Of a stretch of 51,757 nt of DNA, positions 1 through 7,749 are shown one piece after another; position 1 is the first letter of the stretch, and each line of letters starts with the position of its first letter. Made by a program: the position numbers and the translations under genes. The notes beneath the pieces are model-generated. The model had not been told where the DNA came from and did not search any database. It worked only from the letters and a program-made list of their open reading frames with translations. Source of the DNA: Plantactinospora alkalitolerans (GTDB lineage Bacteria > Actinomycetota > Actinomycetes > Mycobacteriales > Micromonosporaceae); assembly GCF_015690345.1 (NCBI RefSeq), contig NZ_JADPUN010000203.1, positions 1 to 51,757 of the forward strand, in the 5' to 3' direction.

Positions 1-254
1 CCCCGTCCCCACACACTAAACCCCCCGCCAACGACGGGAAAATCGGTCATCGGTACAGCGTCTCGGCGCGAACCGGTCGACCGCCTTCGTCATCGGCACT
101 CCGACGGCGACCGGCCTCGTCGCGACGCGACGCACAGGCGCCGGTCGCCGTGGTCATGGTGCACGTGGGGACGGGCAATGGACGAGGCCCAGACCCGCCA
201 TTGCCACCCGAACATCCCATACGCATTCGCCCGCTAGATCGCTACGCTCTTGTT
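1..254. other. Intergenic stretch before the beta-glucosidase
   Basis: No coding region that I can support lies here. The reading frames that cross it lack a credible ribosome site and run on into the glucosidase. The first 50 bases are C- and A-rich. A TTGCCA at about 200-205 and a TACGCT at about 243-248 could be promoter pieces for the downstream gene, but their spacing is too long for a confident call. Confidence 0.4.
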
Positions 255-268
255 TGGGAGCGCTCCCG
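255..268. promoter_or_regulatory. CebR-type LacI-family operator
   Basis: TGGGAGCGCTCCCG is a 14-bp palindrome with one end mismatch, centred on GC. It differs in the last base from the published Streptomyces CebR box, TGGGAGCGCTCCCA, which silences cellobiose-uptake and beta-glucosidase genes until cello-oligosaccharide is bound. It sits 37 bp before the GH1 start codon, as expected for a repressor site. I infer that the beta-glucosidase is induced by cellobiose or cellotriose. No CebR gene is in the window. Confidence 0.8.
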
Positions 269-305
269 GGCGTCCTGTGGAGGGCCCCACTCACGAGGAG
301 ACAGC

Positions 306-1805
306 ATGTCCGTACTGACTCGGCGGCATCTGCTGCACCGCGCCGCGTTGTCCGCCAGCGCCGTCCCGGCCGCCCGCCTGTCGACGAGCGCAGCCGTGAC
401 CGCCGCCACCGCTGGCACGGCGGCCACCGGATGCGACGGCGAGTCCGAGGCCGACGACGAGCGCCTTCCGGCACCCGAGTCGCAGCTCGGCCTCCGCTTT
501 CCGGACAACTTCGGATGGGGCGCCGCCACCTCGGCGTACCAGATCGAGGGCGCGGCCAAGGACGACGGTCGGGGCGAGTCGGTCTGGGACACCTTCAGCC
601 ACACTCCGGGACGGGTCCGGGGTGGCGACACCGGCGACATCGCCGCCGATCACTACCACCGGTACGTCGAAGACCTGGACCTGATGAAGGATCTCGGACT
701 GGGCAGCTACCGGTTCTCCATCTCCTGGCCCCGGATCCAGGCCGACGGCACCGGCGCCCCGAACCAGCGCGGCCTGGACTTCTACCGGCGCCTGGTGGAC
801 GGGCTGAACGAACGCGGCATCGCCCCGATGGCCACCCTCTTCCACTGGGACCTGCCCCAGTCGCTGCAGGACATCGGCGGCTGGGAGTCGCGAGACGTCG
901 CCTACCGCTTCGCCGACTACGCGGAGGCCGTCTTCGAGGCACTCGGCGACCGCGTGCCCGTCTGGCTGACCATCAACGAGCCCAAGACGGTGGTGCAGAA
1001 CGGCTACCTGCAGGGACACCACGCCCCCGGGCTCCAGGATCCGGGCGCCGCCTACCTGGTCGCGCACCACCTGCAACTGGCGCACGGCCTTGCCGTACGC
1101 GCACTGCGCGCCACCGACAGCACCAGCCGGATCGGCCCGGCGCTCAACCTGCACCCCTGCTACCCGGCCGACGACGCCCCGGGGGTCACCGAGGCCACCC
1201 GGCTCTACGACGGCTACGAGAACCGGCTCTACCTCGACTCGATCTTCAAGGGCGCCTACCCCGCCGACGTGCTCGACGATCTCGGTCCGGACGACCGGAT
1301 GGTCCGGGGCATCCGGGACGGCGACCTGAAGATCATCTCCTCCCCGGTGGACCTGCTCGCGGTGCAGTACTACACCCCGCTGTACATCAGCGCGGCCGGC
1401 GAGACCGTACGGAAGTGGCCGACCTCCGAGGCGAGCTGGCAGCAGATCTTCCCCGACGGGATGTACGACATCCTCACCCGGGTCACCCGGGACTACGGCA
1501 CCGTGCCGCTGACCATCACCGAGAACGGTCTGCCCACCCCCGACGTCCTCGACGCCGACGGCACCGTCGCCGACCCGGCGCGGATCGCCTTCCTGCGCGA
1601 CCACCTCGCGGCCCTGCACCGGTCCATCGCCGACGGGGTGCCGGTGGAGAGCTACCACGTCTGGTCGCTGATGGACAACTTCGAGTGGAACGAGGGTTAC
1701 GAGCAGCGATGGGGACTGATCTACATTGACTTCCCGACCCAGCGTCGCATCCCCAAGCGCAGCGCCGACTGGTACCGCCGGGTGATCGCCGCCAACACCC
1801 TCTGA
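306..1805 (+). CDS. GH1 family beta-glucosidase, probably Tat-exported
   Basis: This 499-aa protein should hydrolyse beta-glucosides such as cellobiose. The GH1 barrel starts near residue 60 (FPDNFGWGAATSAYQIEG). It carries the acid/base Glu225 in TINEP and the nucleophile Glu406 in ITENG, and ends with the usual SLMDNFEW segment. The N terminus is unusual for an actinobacterial BglC-type enzyme. It has a twin-arginine motif (TRRHLL, residues 5-10), an Ala-rich stretch, then TAATGC with Cys43 followed by an acidic linker, which suggests a Tat substrate and perhaps a lipoprotein. ATG 306 follows GAGGAGAC at proper spacing; a longer upstream frame lacks a ribosome site. A CebR-like box lies just upstream. 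Family assignment is certain; export is inferred. Confidence 0.93.
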   Translation: MSVLTRRHLLHRAALSASAVPAARLSTSAAVTAATAGTAATGCDGESEADDERLPAPESQLGLRFPDNFGWGAATSAYQIEGAAKDDGRGESVWDTFSHTPGRVRGGDTGDIAADHYHRYVEDLDLMKDLGLGSYRFSISWPRIQADGTGAPNQRGLDFYRRLVDGLNERGIAPMATLFHWDLPQSLQDIGGWESRDVAYRFADYAEAVFEALGDRVPVWLTINEPKTVVQNGYLQGHHAPGLQDPGAAYLVAHHLQLAHGLAVRALRATDSTSRIGPALNLHPCYPADDAPGVTEATRLYDGYENRLYLDSIFKGAYPADVLDDLGPDDRMVRGIRDGDLKIISSPVDLLAVQYYTPLYISAAGETVRKWPTSEASWQQIFPDGMYDILTRVTRDYGTVPLTITENGLPTPDVLDADGTVADPARIAFLRDHLAALHRSIADGVPVESYHVWSLMDNFEWNEGYEQRWGLIYIDFPTQRRIPKRSADWYRRVIAANTL

Positions 1806-1882
1806 CCCCGTCGGCGTACCGGCCGCCACTCGGGCGCGTACCGCAGCCGTCCGAGGCGCAACCACCGAAGACGGGGGGGTCC

Positions 1883-2911
1883 ATGGAGATCTACAGTTCG
1901 ACCAGAAGACACGTCACAGAACCGGAACTCCGGTCCCTGGTCCGCCGTGGTTTCGGCGACCGGGCCGAGATCGACCGATGGCAGGAACTGACCGGCGGCA
2001 CCTACAACGCCGCGTACGCCGTCACCCTGGTCGACGGCACCGACCTCGTACTCAAGGTCGCGCCGCCGCCGGATCTGAAGTTGCTCAGCCACGAGGTCGA
2101 CCTGATGCGCACGGAGGTGGACTTCTACCGCCGCGCCGGCCGGGCCGGTGCCGCCGTACCGGACGTGGTCTACTTCGACTTCGGCCGGGACCTGATCGGC
2201 ACCGACTTCGTGTTCCTGAGCCGGGTGCCCGGGACCGACCTGCGCGGAACCCGGGACGACCTGACCCCGGCGCAGCTCGCCGCCGTACGCGGGGAGATCG
2301 CCGCGATCGCGGCCCGGCTGCACACGGTCACCGGCCCCGCGTACGGATATCCGCTACGGGGCAGCCGCAGTTGGCAACCCTCCTGGCGGGCGGCGTTCGG
2401 CGCCATGGTCGACGACATCCTCGCCGACGCCACCCGGCTCGGCAGCGCGCTGCCCGCACCACCGGAGCGGATCGGCGCGCTGCTACGCCGGCACGCGGAC
2501 GCGCTCGACGAGGTGCGCCGGCCCGCGCTGGTCCACTTCGACCTGTGGGACGGCAACGTCTTCATCGCCGCCGACGCCGCCGGCACGGTCCGGGTGACCG
2601 GCCTGATCGACGGTGAGCGGGCGTTCTTCGGCGATCCGCTGGCCGAACTGGTCTCGATGACCATGTTCCGGAACCTGGACGACGAACCGGAGATCCTCGC
2701 CGGCTACGCGTCGGCCGGGCACGGCGGGCTCGAACTGACCGACACCGCCCGATGCCGGCTGACCCTCTACACGATCTACCTCTATCTGATCATGGCGATC
2801 GAGGGCGCCACCCGGGGCTGGGACGGCCCGGAACGGTCGAAGCGCGAGCAGTGGCTTCTCGGGCTGCTCGACACGGAACTCGGTCGGCTCGACCAGGTGC
2901 GGCGCGGATGA
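1883..2911 (+). CDS. APH/choline-kinase-fold phosphotransferase
   Basis: 342-aa small-molecule kinase of the aminoglycoside-phosphotransferase (APH) superfamily. The N lobe has a GGTYNAAY glycine loop (about residue 36) and LVLKVAPP with the likely ATP-binding Lys. The C lobe has the Brenner-type motif HFDLWDGN (His218, Asp220) and the metal-binding IDGERAFFGDP (Asp243). Start ATG 1883 follows a run of G. The substrate is unknown: actinomycete genomes carry many such paralogues acting on sugars, amines or choline-like compounds. Nothing in the neighbourhood argues for antibiotic resistance. It converges on the roadblock-protein gene across a 13-bp hairpin. Confidence 0.82.
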   Translation: MEIYSSTRRHVTEPELRSLVRRGFGDRAEIDRWQELTGGTYNAAYAVTLVDGTDLVLKVAPPPDLKLLSHEVDLMRTEVDFYRRAGRAGAAVPDVVYFDFGRDLIGTDFVFLSRVPGTDLRGTRDDLTPAQLAAVRGEIAAIAARLHTVTGPAYGYPLRGSRSWQPSWRAAFGAMVDDILADATRLGSALPAPPERIGALLRRHADALDEVRRPALVHFDLWDGNVFIAADAAGTVRVTGLIDGERAFFGDPLAELVSMTMFRNLDDEPEILAGYASAGHGGLELTDTARCRLTLYTIYLYLIMAIEGATRGWDGPERSKREQWLLGLLDTELGRLDQVRRG

Positions 2912-2930
2912 GCCGGACCGGCTCCGCTGT

Positions 2931-2960
2931 CCCGCTGACCGACCACCGTCGGTCAGCGGG
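2931..2960. terminator. Bidirectional stem-loop terminator between convergent genes
   Basis: A perfect 13-bp stem (2931-2943 with 2948-2960, arm CCCGCTGACCGAC) closes a 4-base CACC loop. It starts 20 bases after the phosphotransferase stop. Its right arm overlaps the stop codon of the minus-strand roadblock gene. There is no U tract, which is common for actinobacterial stem-loop terminators. It probably serves both genes. Confidence 0.75.
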
Positions 2961-3375
2961 GCAGCGCCTGCTGGAGTTCGGCACGCAGTGCGGGGGTCAG
3001 CATCTCGCCGGCCGCCTTGGCCAGCTTCGCCATCTCGTAGCCGACCACGCCGATGTCGGCGTCGATGGCGGCGAGGGTCGCAAGGATCGAACCGTCCCTG
3101 ATCTGCATCACCAGGAAGTATCCCCGGCCCATCTCGACCACCGTCTGCTTCACGATGTCGCCGTCGAACATCTCGGCGGCTCCGGTGGTGATGCTGCACA
3201 GTCCCGACGTGACCGCCGCGAGTTTGTCCGCGTGGTCCCGGGGCAGGTGCTCGGAGACGGCCACCAGCAGTCCGTCGGCGGAGACGACGATCGCGTGGGC
3301 CACTCCGGGTACCCGTTCGGTGAAGCCGCTCACCAGCCAGTTCAGATCCCGTGCCTCTTGACTGAGCGTGCTCAA
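2953..3375 (-). CDS. Roadblock/LC7 domain protein (CvnB-like)
   Basis: This 140-aa protein is a single roadblock/LC7 (MglB-like) domain. It opens with [22 protein letters not shown] and continues with the typical [30 protein letters not shown]. In actinobacterial conservons the B subunit partners the CvnA sensor and regulates the CvnD small GTPase. The start is a TTG that overlaps the stop of the upstream sensor gene (TTGA), so the two should be translationally coupled. The usual next genes, cvnC (DUF742) and cvnD (GTPase), are absent: the operon ends here in a convergent terminator. Confidence 0.88.
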   Translation of the reverse strand: MSTLSQEARDLNWLVSGFTERVPGVAHAIVVSADGLLVAVSEHLPRDHADKLAAVTSGLCSITTGAAEMFDGDIVKQTVVEMGRGYFLVMQIRDGSILATLAAIDADIGVVGYEMAKLAKAAGEMLTPALRAELQQALPR

Positions 3376-5933
3376 TACTGCTCCTCTTCGCTGCGCGCGC
3401 CGGCCGGCGCCATGGGTATCACAATCGTGTCCTCGGCCTCGGCCCGCCGGACGCCGCCGTAGTACCGCGACAGCGTCCCGGCCACCTGCTCCGGATCCGG
3501 CTCCTCGCGCTGAACCGGGGTCCTCGGCCGGACCGGTTCGGACTTCACCGGCAACTGTGCCATCGGCACCCGGATCGGCAGCCCACTGGGCTTGATCCCG
3601 CCGGTCACCGGCACCGCGGGCGGGGCGTTTCCGGTGGGCAGTGGAACATGTGGCCTGGCCGGCGAGGACGCCGATCCGGACCGGCCGTGTCGGGACCACC
3701 AGGTGCTGCCGGGCTCCGGACCGCCCTCGGCGGCCCTTCCCAGCACGTCCTCGGCCCGGGTCGGGGTCTCCCGCCGGACCGTACGCCGAGCCTGCGCCGC
3801 CTCGCCCGGCGCACCGCCGCCCGGCCGTCCACCGGCCGGCAGGTGCGTCCCGTTCGTACCGGCCACCGCACCGGCGACAACCGTGAGCATCCGGCGCCCG
3901 CGCCCGTCCACCGGTTCCGGAGCCGGTGCCGCCGCCAGCAGGTTCGCCGGCAGCCAGACCGTCGCCAGCAGTCCACCGACGTCGGTGGCGCGCAACCGCA
4001 CCCGTACGCCCTGCCGGGCGGCCAGGTGGCTGACCACGAACAGGCCCATCCGCTCCGACGCCGACACGTCGGCGGCCGGCGGTACGGCCAGCACCTCGTT
4101 GGCCTCGACGAGCGCGGTCGGGCTCATTCCGAGACCCTCGTCGAGGATCTCCACCAGCACGCCGCCGTCCGGCTGGCCGGTGGCCACGGTCTGGACCACC
4201 GTGTCGGGTCTGGAGAACGAGGAGGCGTTCTCCAGCAACTCGGCGAGCAGGTGCACCAGGTCGGCAACGGCGTGCCCGACGATGTACAACTCGTCGGCGA
4301 CGTTGTGCCGGATCCGCTGATACTGCTCGATCTCGGCGACAGCGGCGAGCATCACCGTGGAGAGCAGCACCGGGCGGTTCCACCGCCGGGTGGCCTCGGT
4401 GCCGGCCAGCACCAGCAGGCTGTCGTCGTTCCGGCGCATGCGGGCGGCGAGATGGTCCAGTTTGAACAGGTTCTCGAGCTGGTCGGGATCGCCCTCGTCC
4501 TGCTCGAGCTCGTCCAGCAGCTCAAGCTGACGCTCGACCAGCACCTGACTCCGCCGGGCGAGGTTGACGAACATCGCGTTGACGTGCCGGCGCATGACCG
4601 CCTGCTCCAGCGCCACCGTGACGGCGCTGCGGTGCACCGCCACGAAGGCCTCGGCCACCTCGCCGATCTCGTCCATCGACCGTACGTCCGCCGGGGGCAC
4701 GTCGAACTCGGACGACACCGGATCCACCGTACGCAGCCGCTCCAGTGTCTCCGGCAGCTCGACCTGGGCGACCCGCAGCGCCTGGCTCCGCAACATCCGC
4801 AGCGAACTGGCGATGGACCGGCCGATCGCGATCGAGGTGAACAGCGCGGCGACCAGTACGGCCAGCACACCACCGGCGGTGAGCACCGTACGGCGGAGCT
4901 GCTCGCCGCTACGGGTCTCCGCCAGCTCGACCGCGTCGCCGACCGCACCCGCCTCGATCTGCCGGAGCAGATCCTGGCGCTGCTGGCTGATCGTCCACCA
5001 GGACTTCGGCTCCAGCACGGCGGCGATGCGGCCGCCGGACGCGAACGTGGTCTCCTCCATCCGGACGGCGGCCACGAAGTTCGGATTGCCGGCGGCGCTG
5101 GTGTACCGCTCGATCTGCCGGTCGGTCGCCGACAGCCGGAAGTCGGCGAGCCCGCTGAGCTGCTGAGTTCGCAGGTCGGTGAGCGCGACCAGGTCGCTCG
5201 GGTCGTACCGTCCGGCCCGTGCGGCGGCGTAGAGATGACCCCGGATCTTCGAGTTGACCTCTTTCACCTGGGCGAACTCGACGTACCGCAGCACCGCGTC
5301 GGTCAGGTCGGCACGGTCCGTACCCGGCGACGGCTCGGCCAGCAGCACCAGCAGCACCTCGATGACGCGGTCGTACTCGCTGAGCACCGGATTGGGGGTC
5401 AGTCCGGCGGCCGGCACCGCGGACCGGACCTCGGGCAACCGATTGAGCGCGTCGTCGACGCGGTCGTAGGAGATCCGCCAGGACGCCTCGCCGCGCGCCA
5501 ACGGCTCCGCCGTCGCCCGGAACTGGTTGACCGCCCGGTCGACGACCGGGTACACCGCCTTGAGCGCCGGCAGGACCTGCCCCGGCTCCAGCTGTCCCGC
5601 CGGTACCGAGGCGAGCGCCGACAGCTCGCCGGCGGTCTGGTCGCGTTCGCGCTGCAACTCGTGGATCAGTGCCGTGATCTCGCGGCCCACCCCGACCTGG
5701 TCGGCGAACTCGCCGAGCTGGCCCGCCTGGCCGACCAGTGCACCGGTCTGCGCCCCGGCCAGCACCAGGAAGGCGATCGACGGAACGACCAGGACGGCGC
5801 CCAGCTTGGTACGCATCCGCCAGTCCCGGAGCCGGAACGCGGAACGGCGCCGGTGCGGTACGACCCGGACGTCGAGACGGCGCCGGCGGTGACGCGAGAC
5901 GGCGCCGTGTGACGGTTCCGGGGCAACAGCCAC
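3372..5933 (-). CDS. Nitrate/nitrite-sensing-type sensor kinase (CvnA-like)
   Basis: About 853-aa membrane protein of the conservon CvnA type. An Arg-rich cytoplasmic tail precedes TM1 (about residues 44-68), followed by an extracytoplasmic NIT-type helical sensor, TM2 (about 345-365), HAMP, and the family segment [25 protein letters not shown] ATPase follows, with N-box [16 protein letters not shown] and GLFVVSHLA. The C-terminal ~180 residues are Pro/Arg-rich and disordered-looking. A canonical phospho-acceptor H-box is not obvious, as is usual for this family. The start is uncertain: GTG 5933 follows GGAGG closely; TTG 5969 is an alternative without a ribosome site. Cotranscribed with the roadblock gene. 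Confidence 0.87.
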   Translation of the reverse strand: MAVAPEPSHGAVSRHRRRRLDVRVVPHRRRSAFRLRDWRMRTKLGAVLVVPSIAFLVLAGAQTGALVGQAGQLGEFADQVGVGREITALIHELQRERDQTAGELSALASVPAGQLEPGQVLPALKAVYPVVDRAVNQFRATAEPLARGEASWRISYDRVDDALNRLPEVRSAVPAAGLTPNPVLSEYDRVIEVLLVLLAEPSPGTDRADLTDAVLRYVEFAQVKEVNSKIRGHLYAAARAGRYDPSDLVALTDLRTQQLSGLADFRLSATDRQIERYTSAAGNPNFVAAVRMEETTFASGGRIAAVLEPKSWWTISQQRQDLLRQIEAGAVGDAVELAETRSGEQLRRTVLTAGGVLAVLVAALFTSIAIGRSIASSLRMLRSQALRVAQVELPETLERLRTVDPVSSEFDVPPADVRSMDEIGEVAEAFVAVHRSAVTVALEQAVMRRHVNAMFVNLARRSQVLVERQLELLDELEQDEGDPDQLENLFKLDHLAARMRRNDDSLLVLAGTEATRRWNRPVLLSTVMLAAVAEIEQYQRIRHNVADELYIVGHAVADLVHLLAELLENASSFSRPDTVVQTVATGQPDGGVLVEILDEGLGMSPTALVEANEVLAVPPAADVSASERMGLFVVSHLAARQGVRVRLRATDVGGLLATVWLPANLLAAAPAPEPVDGRGRRMLTVVAGAVAGTNGTHLPAGGRPGGGAPGEAAQARRTVRRETPTRAEDVLGRAAEGGPEPGSTWWSRHGRSGSASSPARPHVPLPTGNAPPAVPVTGGIKPSGLPIRVPMAQLPVKSEPVRPRTPVQREEPDPEQVAGTLSRYYGGVRRAEAEDTIVIPMAPAGARSEEEQY

Positions 5934-6031
5934 CACGCCTCCTACCGTCCTCGATGCCGGGCGCGCCAAGGAGCGGAGCTATTTCAAATCAGGCCCGGTC
6001 CTGCTGTCAATGATCTAGTGGGCAGAACAGC

Positions 6032-7444
6032 TCACGAAGGATACTGCGGGCGATCCGATCTTGTCGCTGTCGCCGACTCGTCCTCATCCGTCCGGACGAT
6101 GCGTTCAAGTCCGGTCGCTCCGTCGAGTCGGCCGATCGCCACCAAAGCCGCACCGACCGCACCGATCTCCGGATTTCGGACGTGGTGTACCTCGCGCGGG
6201 GCCAGCTCGACCGCGAAGGTCCGCCGCCACCACCCGGACGCCGCGACCGCACCGCCACCGAGTACCACCTGGACCGAGGCGTCCAGGGTGGACTCGATCG
6301 CGGCGACACCCACCGCCACCTGGACGCAGAGCGCGCCCATCAGGCCGGCCAGGATGTCCACCGAGGTCGTGTTGAACCCCAGTCCGGCCAGCATGCCGGA
6401 GCCGGCCGGAGCCAGTCCGGGCGGTCGGTCACCACCGAGCCGAGGGTCGGCCGGCACCCCACTGCCGGGCGGTATCCGGGCCAGTGCCTGGTCCAGCTCC
6501 GGCCCGTCGGGCAGCCGCATCTCCCGCCGGGCCCACGCGTACAGGCTGCCGCCGCCGGAGAAGGCGGTTCCGGTGACCACGTGGTCGTGGTCCACCCGGT
6601 ACCGCCAGAGCTCCTCGGGCAGCGGGGGCAGCTCCGCTCCGGCCTCGACGCGCTGCACCAGCCGGACGGCCGCCGAGGTGCCGACCGTTACCGCCGCCCG
6701 GCGGGTGTCGAAGCATCCGGAGCCCACGTTGGAGGCGGCACCGTCACCGGAGGGCGGTGCCCACCGGGCGGTACGCAGCGCGGGCCAGCGGCGGGCGAAG
6801 TCGGCCCGCAACCGGCCGGACCAGGATGGTGCGGCCAGCGCCGGCAGCTCTCCCGGGCGGACACCGGCCAGTTCGCACGCCTCCGGATCCCAGTCCAGGG
6901 TGCGCAGGTCGAGCAGGCCCGTACCGGACGCCTGGGAGATCGACATGACCTCCTCGTCGAGCAGCATGCCGAAGATGTACTCGACCAGGCCGGCGAAACG
7001 CATCCGGCCGTCACCCGCGCGCTCCCGCAGCCACGGCAGCCGGACCGACCAGTAGAACCGGTGCCACCAGGTCCCGGTCCGCCGATGGAAGGCGTCGGCA
7101 TCCTGGGGGCCCCGGACCCCGGCCGGCGCCACGGGTCGGGTGTCCAACCAGGTCAGCACGGGCCCCAGCGGGCCACCGCCGGGATCGAGGGGCACCACCG
7201 AGTGCCACTGGGCGGAGGCGACGACCAGTTCGACTCCGTCGAGGTGCCGGGCCCCGGCCAACTCGTCCAGGCACTCGATGAGGGCACCGAGGTAGGCCCG
7301 CGCGTCCAGGGTCGCCTCGCCGGTGTCGCCGATGACGACGTCGGCCGGACGCCGGGCCAGCGCACCGGGCAGCGGCCGGGCGGCGGCGTCCAGCACCAGG
7401 CCACGCACCGACGACGTACCCAGGTCGAGAGCGAGAATCCTCAT
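6032..7444 (-). CDS. FGGY-family carbohydrate kinase
   Basis: 470-aa sugar kinase of the FGGY family (gluconate, xylulose, ribulose and glycerol kinases), which phosphorylates a sugar or polyol with ATP in the cytoplasm. It starts with the phosphate-1 motif ALDLGTSSVRG, then VLTWLDTR. The C-terminal ATPase half has TVGTSAAVRLV (phosphate 2) and VLGGGAVAASGWW (adenosine motif), followed by EIGAVGAALVA. Closest in feel to gluconate kinases, but the substrate cannot be set from sequence alone. ATG 7444 places the phosphate motif at the extreme N terminus; the longer open frame upstream is spurious. Monocistronic as far as visible. Confidence 0.85.
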   Translation of the reverse strand: MRILALDLGTSSVRGLVLDAAARPLPGALARRPADVVIGDTGEATLDARAYLGALIECLDELAGARHLDGVELVVASAQWHSVVPLDPGGGPLGPVLTWLDTRPVAPAGVRGPQDADAFHRRTGTWWHRFYWSVRLPWLRERAGDGRMRFAGLVEYIFGMLLDEEVMSISQASGTGLLDLRTLDWDPEACELAGVRPGELPALAAPSWSGRLRADFARRWPALRTARWAPPSGDGAASNVGSGCFDTRRAAVTVGTSAAVRLVQRVEAGAELPPLPEELWRYRVDHDHVVTGTAFSGGGSLYAWARREMRLPDGPELDQALARIPPGSGVPADPRLGGDRPPGLAPAGSGMLAGLGFNTTSVDILAGLMGALCVQVAVGVAAIESTLDASVQVVLGGGAVAASGWWRRTFAVELAPREVHHVRNPEIGAVGAALVAIGRLDGATGLERIVRTDEDESATATRSDRPQYPS

Positions 7445-7582
7445 CGACGAAAACCGTACCCGTTCGGCGTGCCGCCGAAGCCAAGGTGGCGCGGAGCGGC
7501 CGGAAGTGGTGTCGACATACACCGAACCGCCCATCTGATGGACGGTTCGGCGACACGGGTGCCGGGCTGGGCTCCACTGCCC

Positions 7583-7588
7583 TAGACT
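7583..7588 (+). promoter_or_regulatory. Likely -10 element of the trp leader transcript
   Basis: TAGACT lies 7 bases before the leader-peptide ATG, so transcription would begin at or within a base or two of that ATG and the leader mRNA would be nearly leaderless. No good -35 is seen at the expected spacing. Confidence 0.45.
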
Positions 7589-7595
7589 TTCCGCC

Positions 7596-7655
7596 ATGCT
7601 CGCGCGACTTCAATCCTGGTGGCCCGCCATTCCGGCGGCCGACCTCCGCGCGTAG
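7596..7655 (+). CDS. trpL: Tryptophan leader peptide (attenuator)
   Basis: A 19-codon open frame reads MLARLQSWWPAIPAADLRA and then TAG, with two adjacent Trp codons at 7617-7622. It lies 94 bases before the anthranilate synthase gene. The WW-x-A-x-P-A-A ending recalls the known Streptomyces trp leader peptides. The Trp codons sit immediately at and before the 5' arm of the first leader hairpin. Ribosome stalling on scarce charged tRNA-Trp would therefore free the second arm to form the antiterminator. It is a regulatory peptide, unlikely to act as a protein. Confidence 0.88.
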   Translation: MLARLQSWWPAIPAADLRA

Positions 7656-7695
7656 CTCTTCCACGCGGCCGCCCCACGCGGCGGCCGCCAGCCTT
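7621..7695 (+). promoter_or_regulatory. Transcription attenuator of the anthranilate synthase gene
   Basis: Three mutually exclusive pairings are visible. Arm 1 GGCCCGCC (7621-7628) pairs with arm 2 GGCGGCC (7634-7640) with one bulged C. Arm 2 can instead pair with GGCCGCC (7667-7673), 7 bp, as antiterminator. Arm 3 GCGGCCGCC (7665-7673) pairs perfectly over 9 bp with arm 4 GGCGGCCGC (7680-7688), loop CCACGC, followed by a pyrimidine run CCTTTCCTCC as terminator. This is the classical trp arrangement and predicts termination when Trp is abundant. Confidence 0.82.
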
Positions 7696-7749
7696 TCCTC
7701 CAGTCTTCCGGCCACCGCACCGGACGGCCCCGGCTGTGAGGGACGACTG

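Noticed and set aside
1883-2911. Aminoglycoside resistance gene
   Set aside because: The fold is right, but many housekeeping kinases share it; nothing specific for an antibiotic substrate or a resistance cassette is seen.
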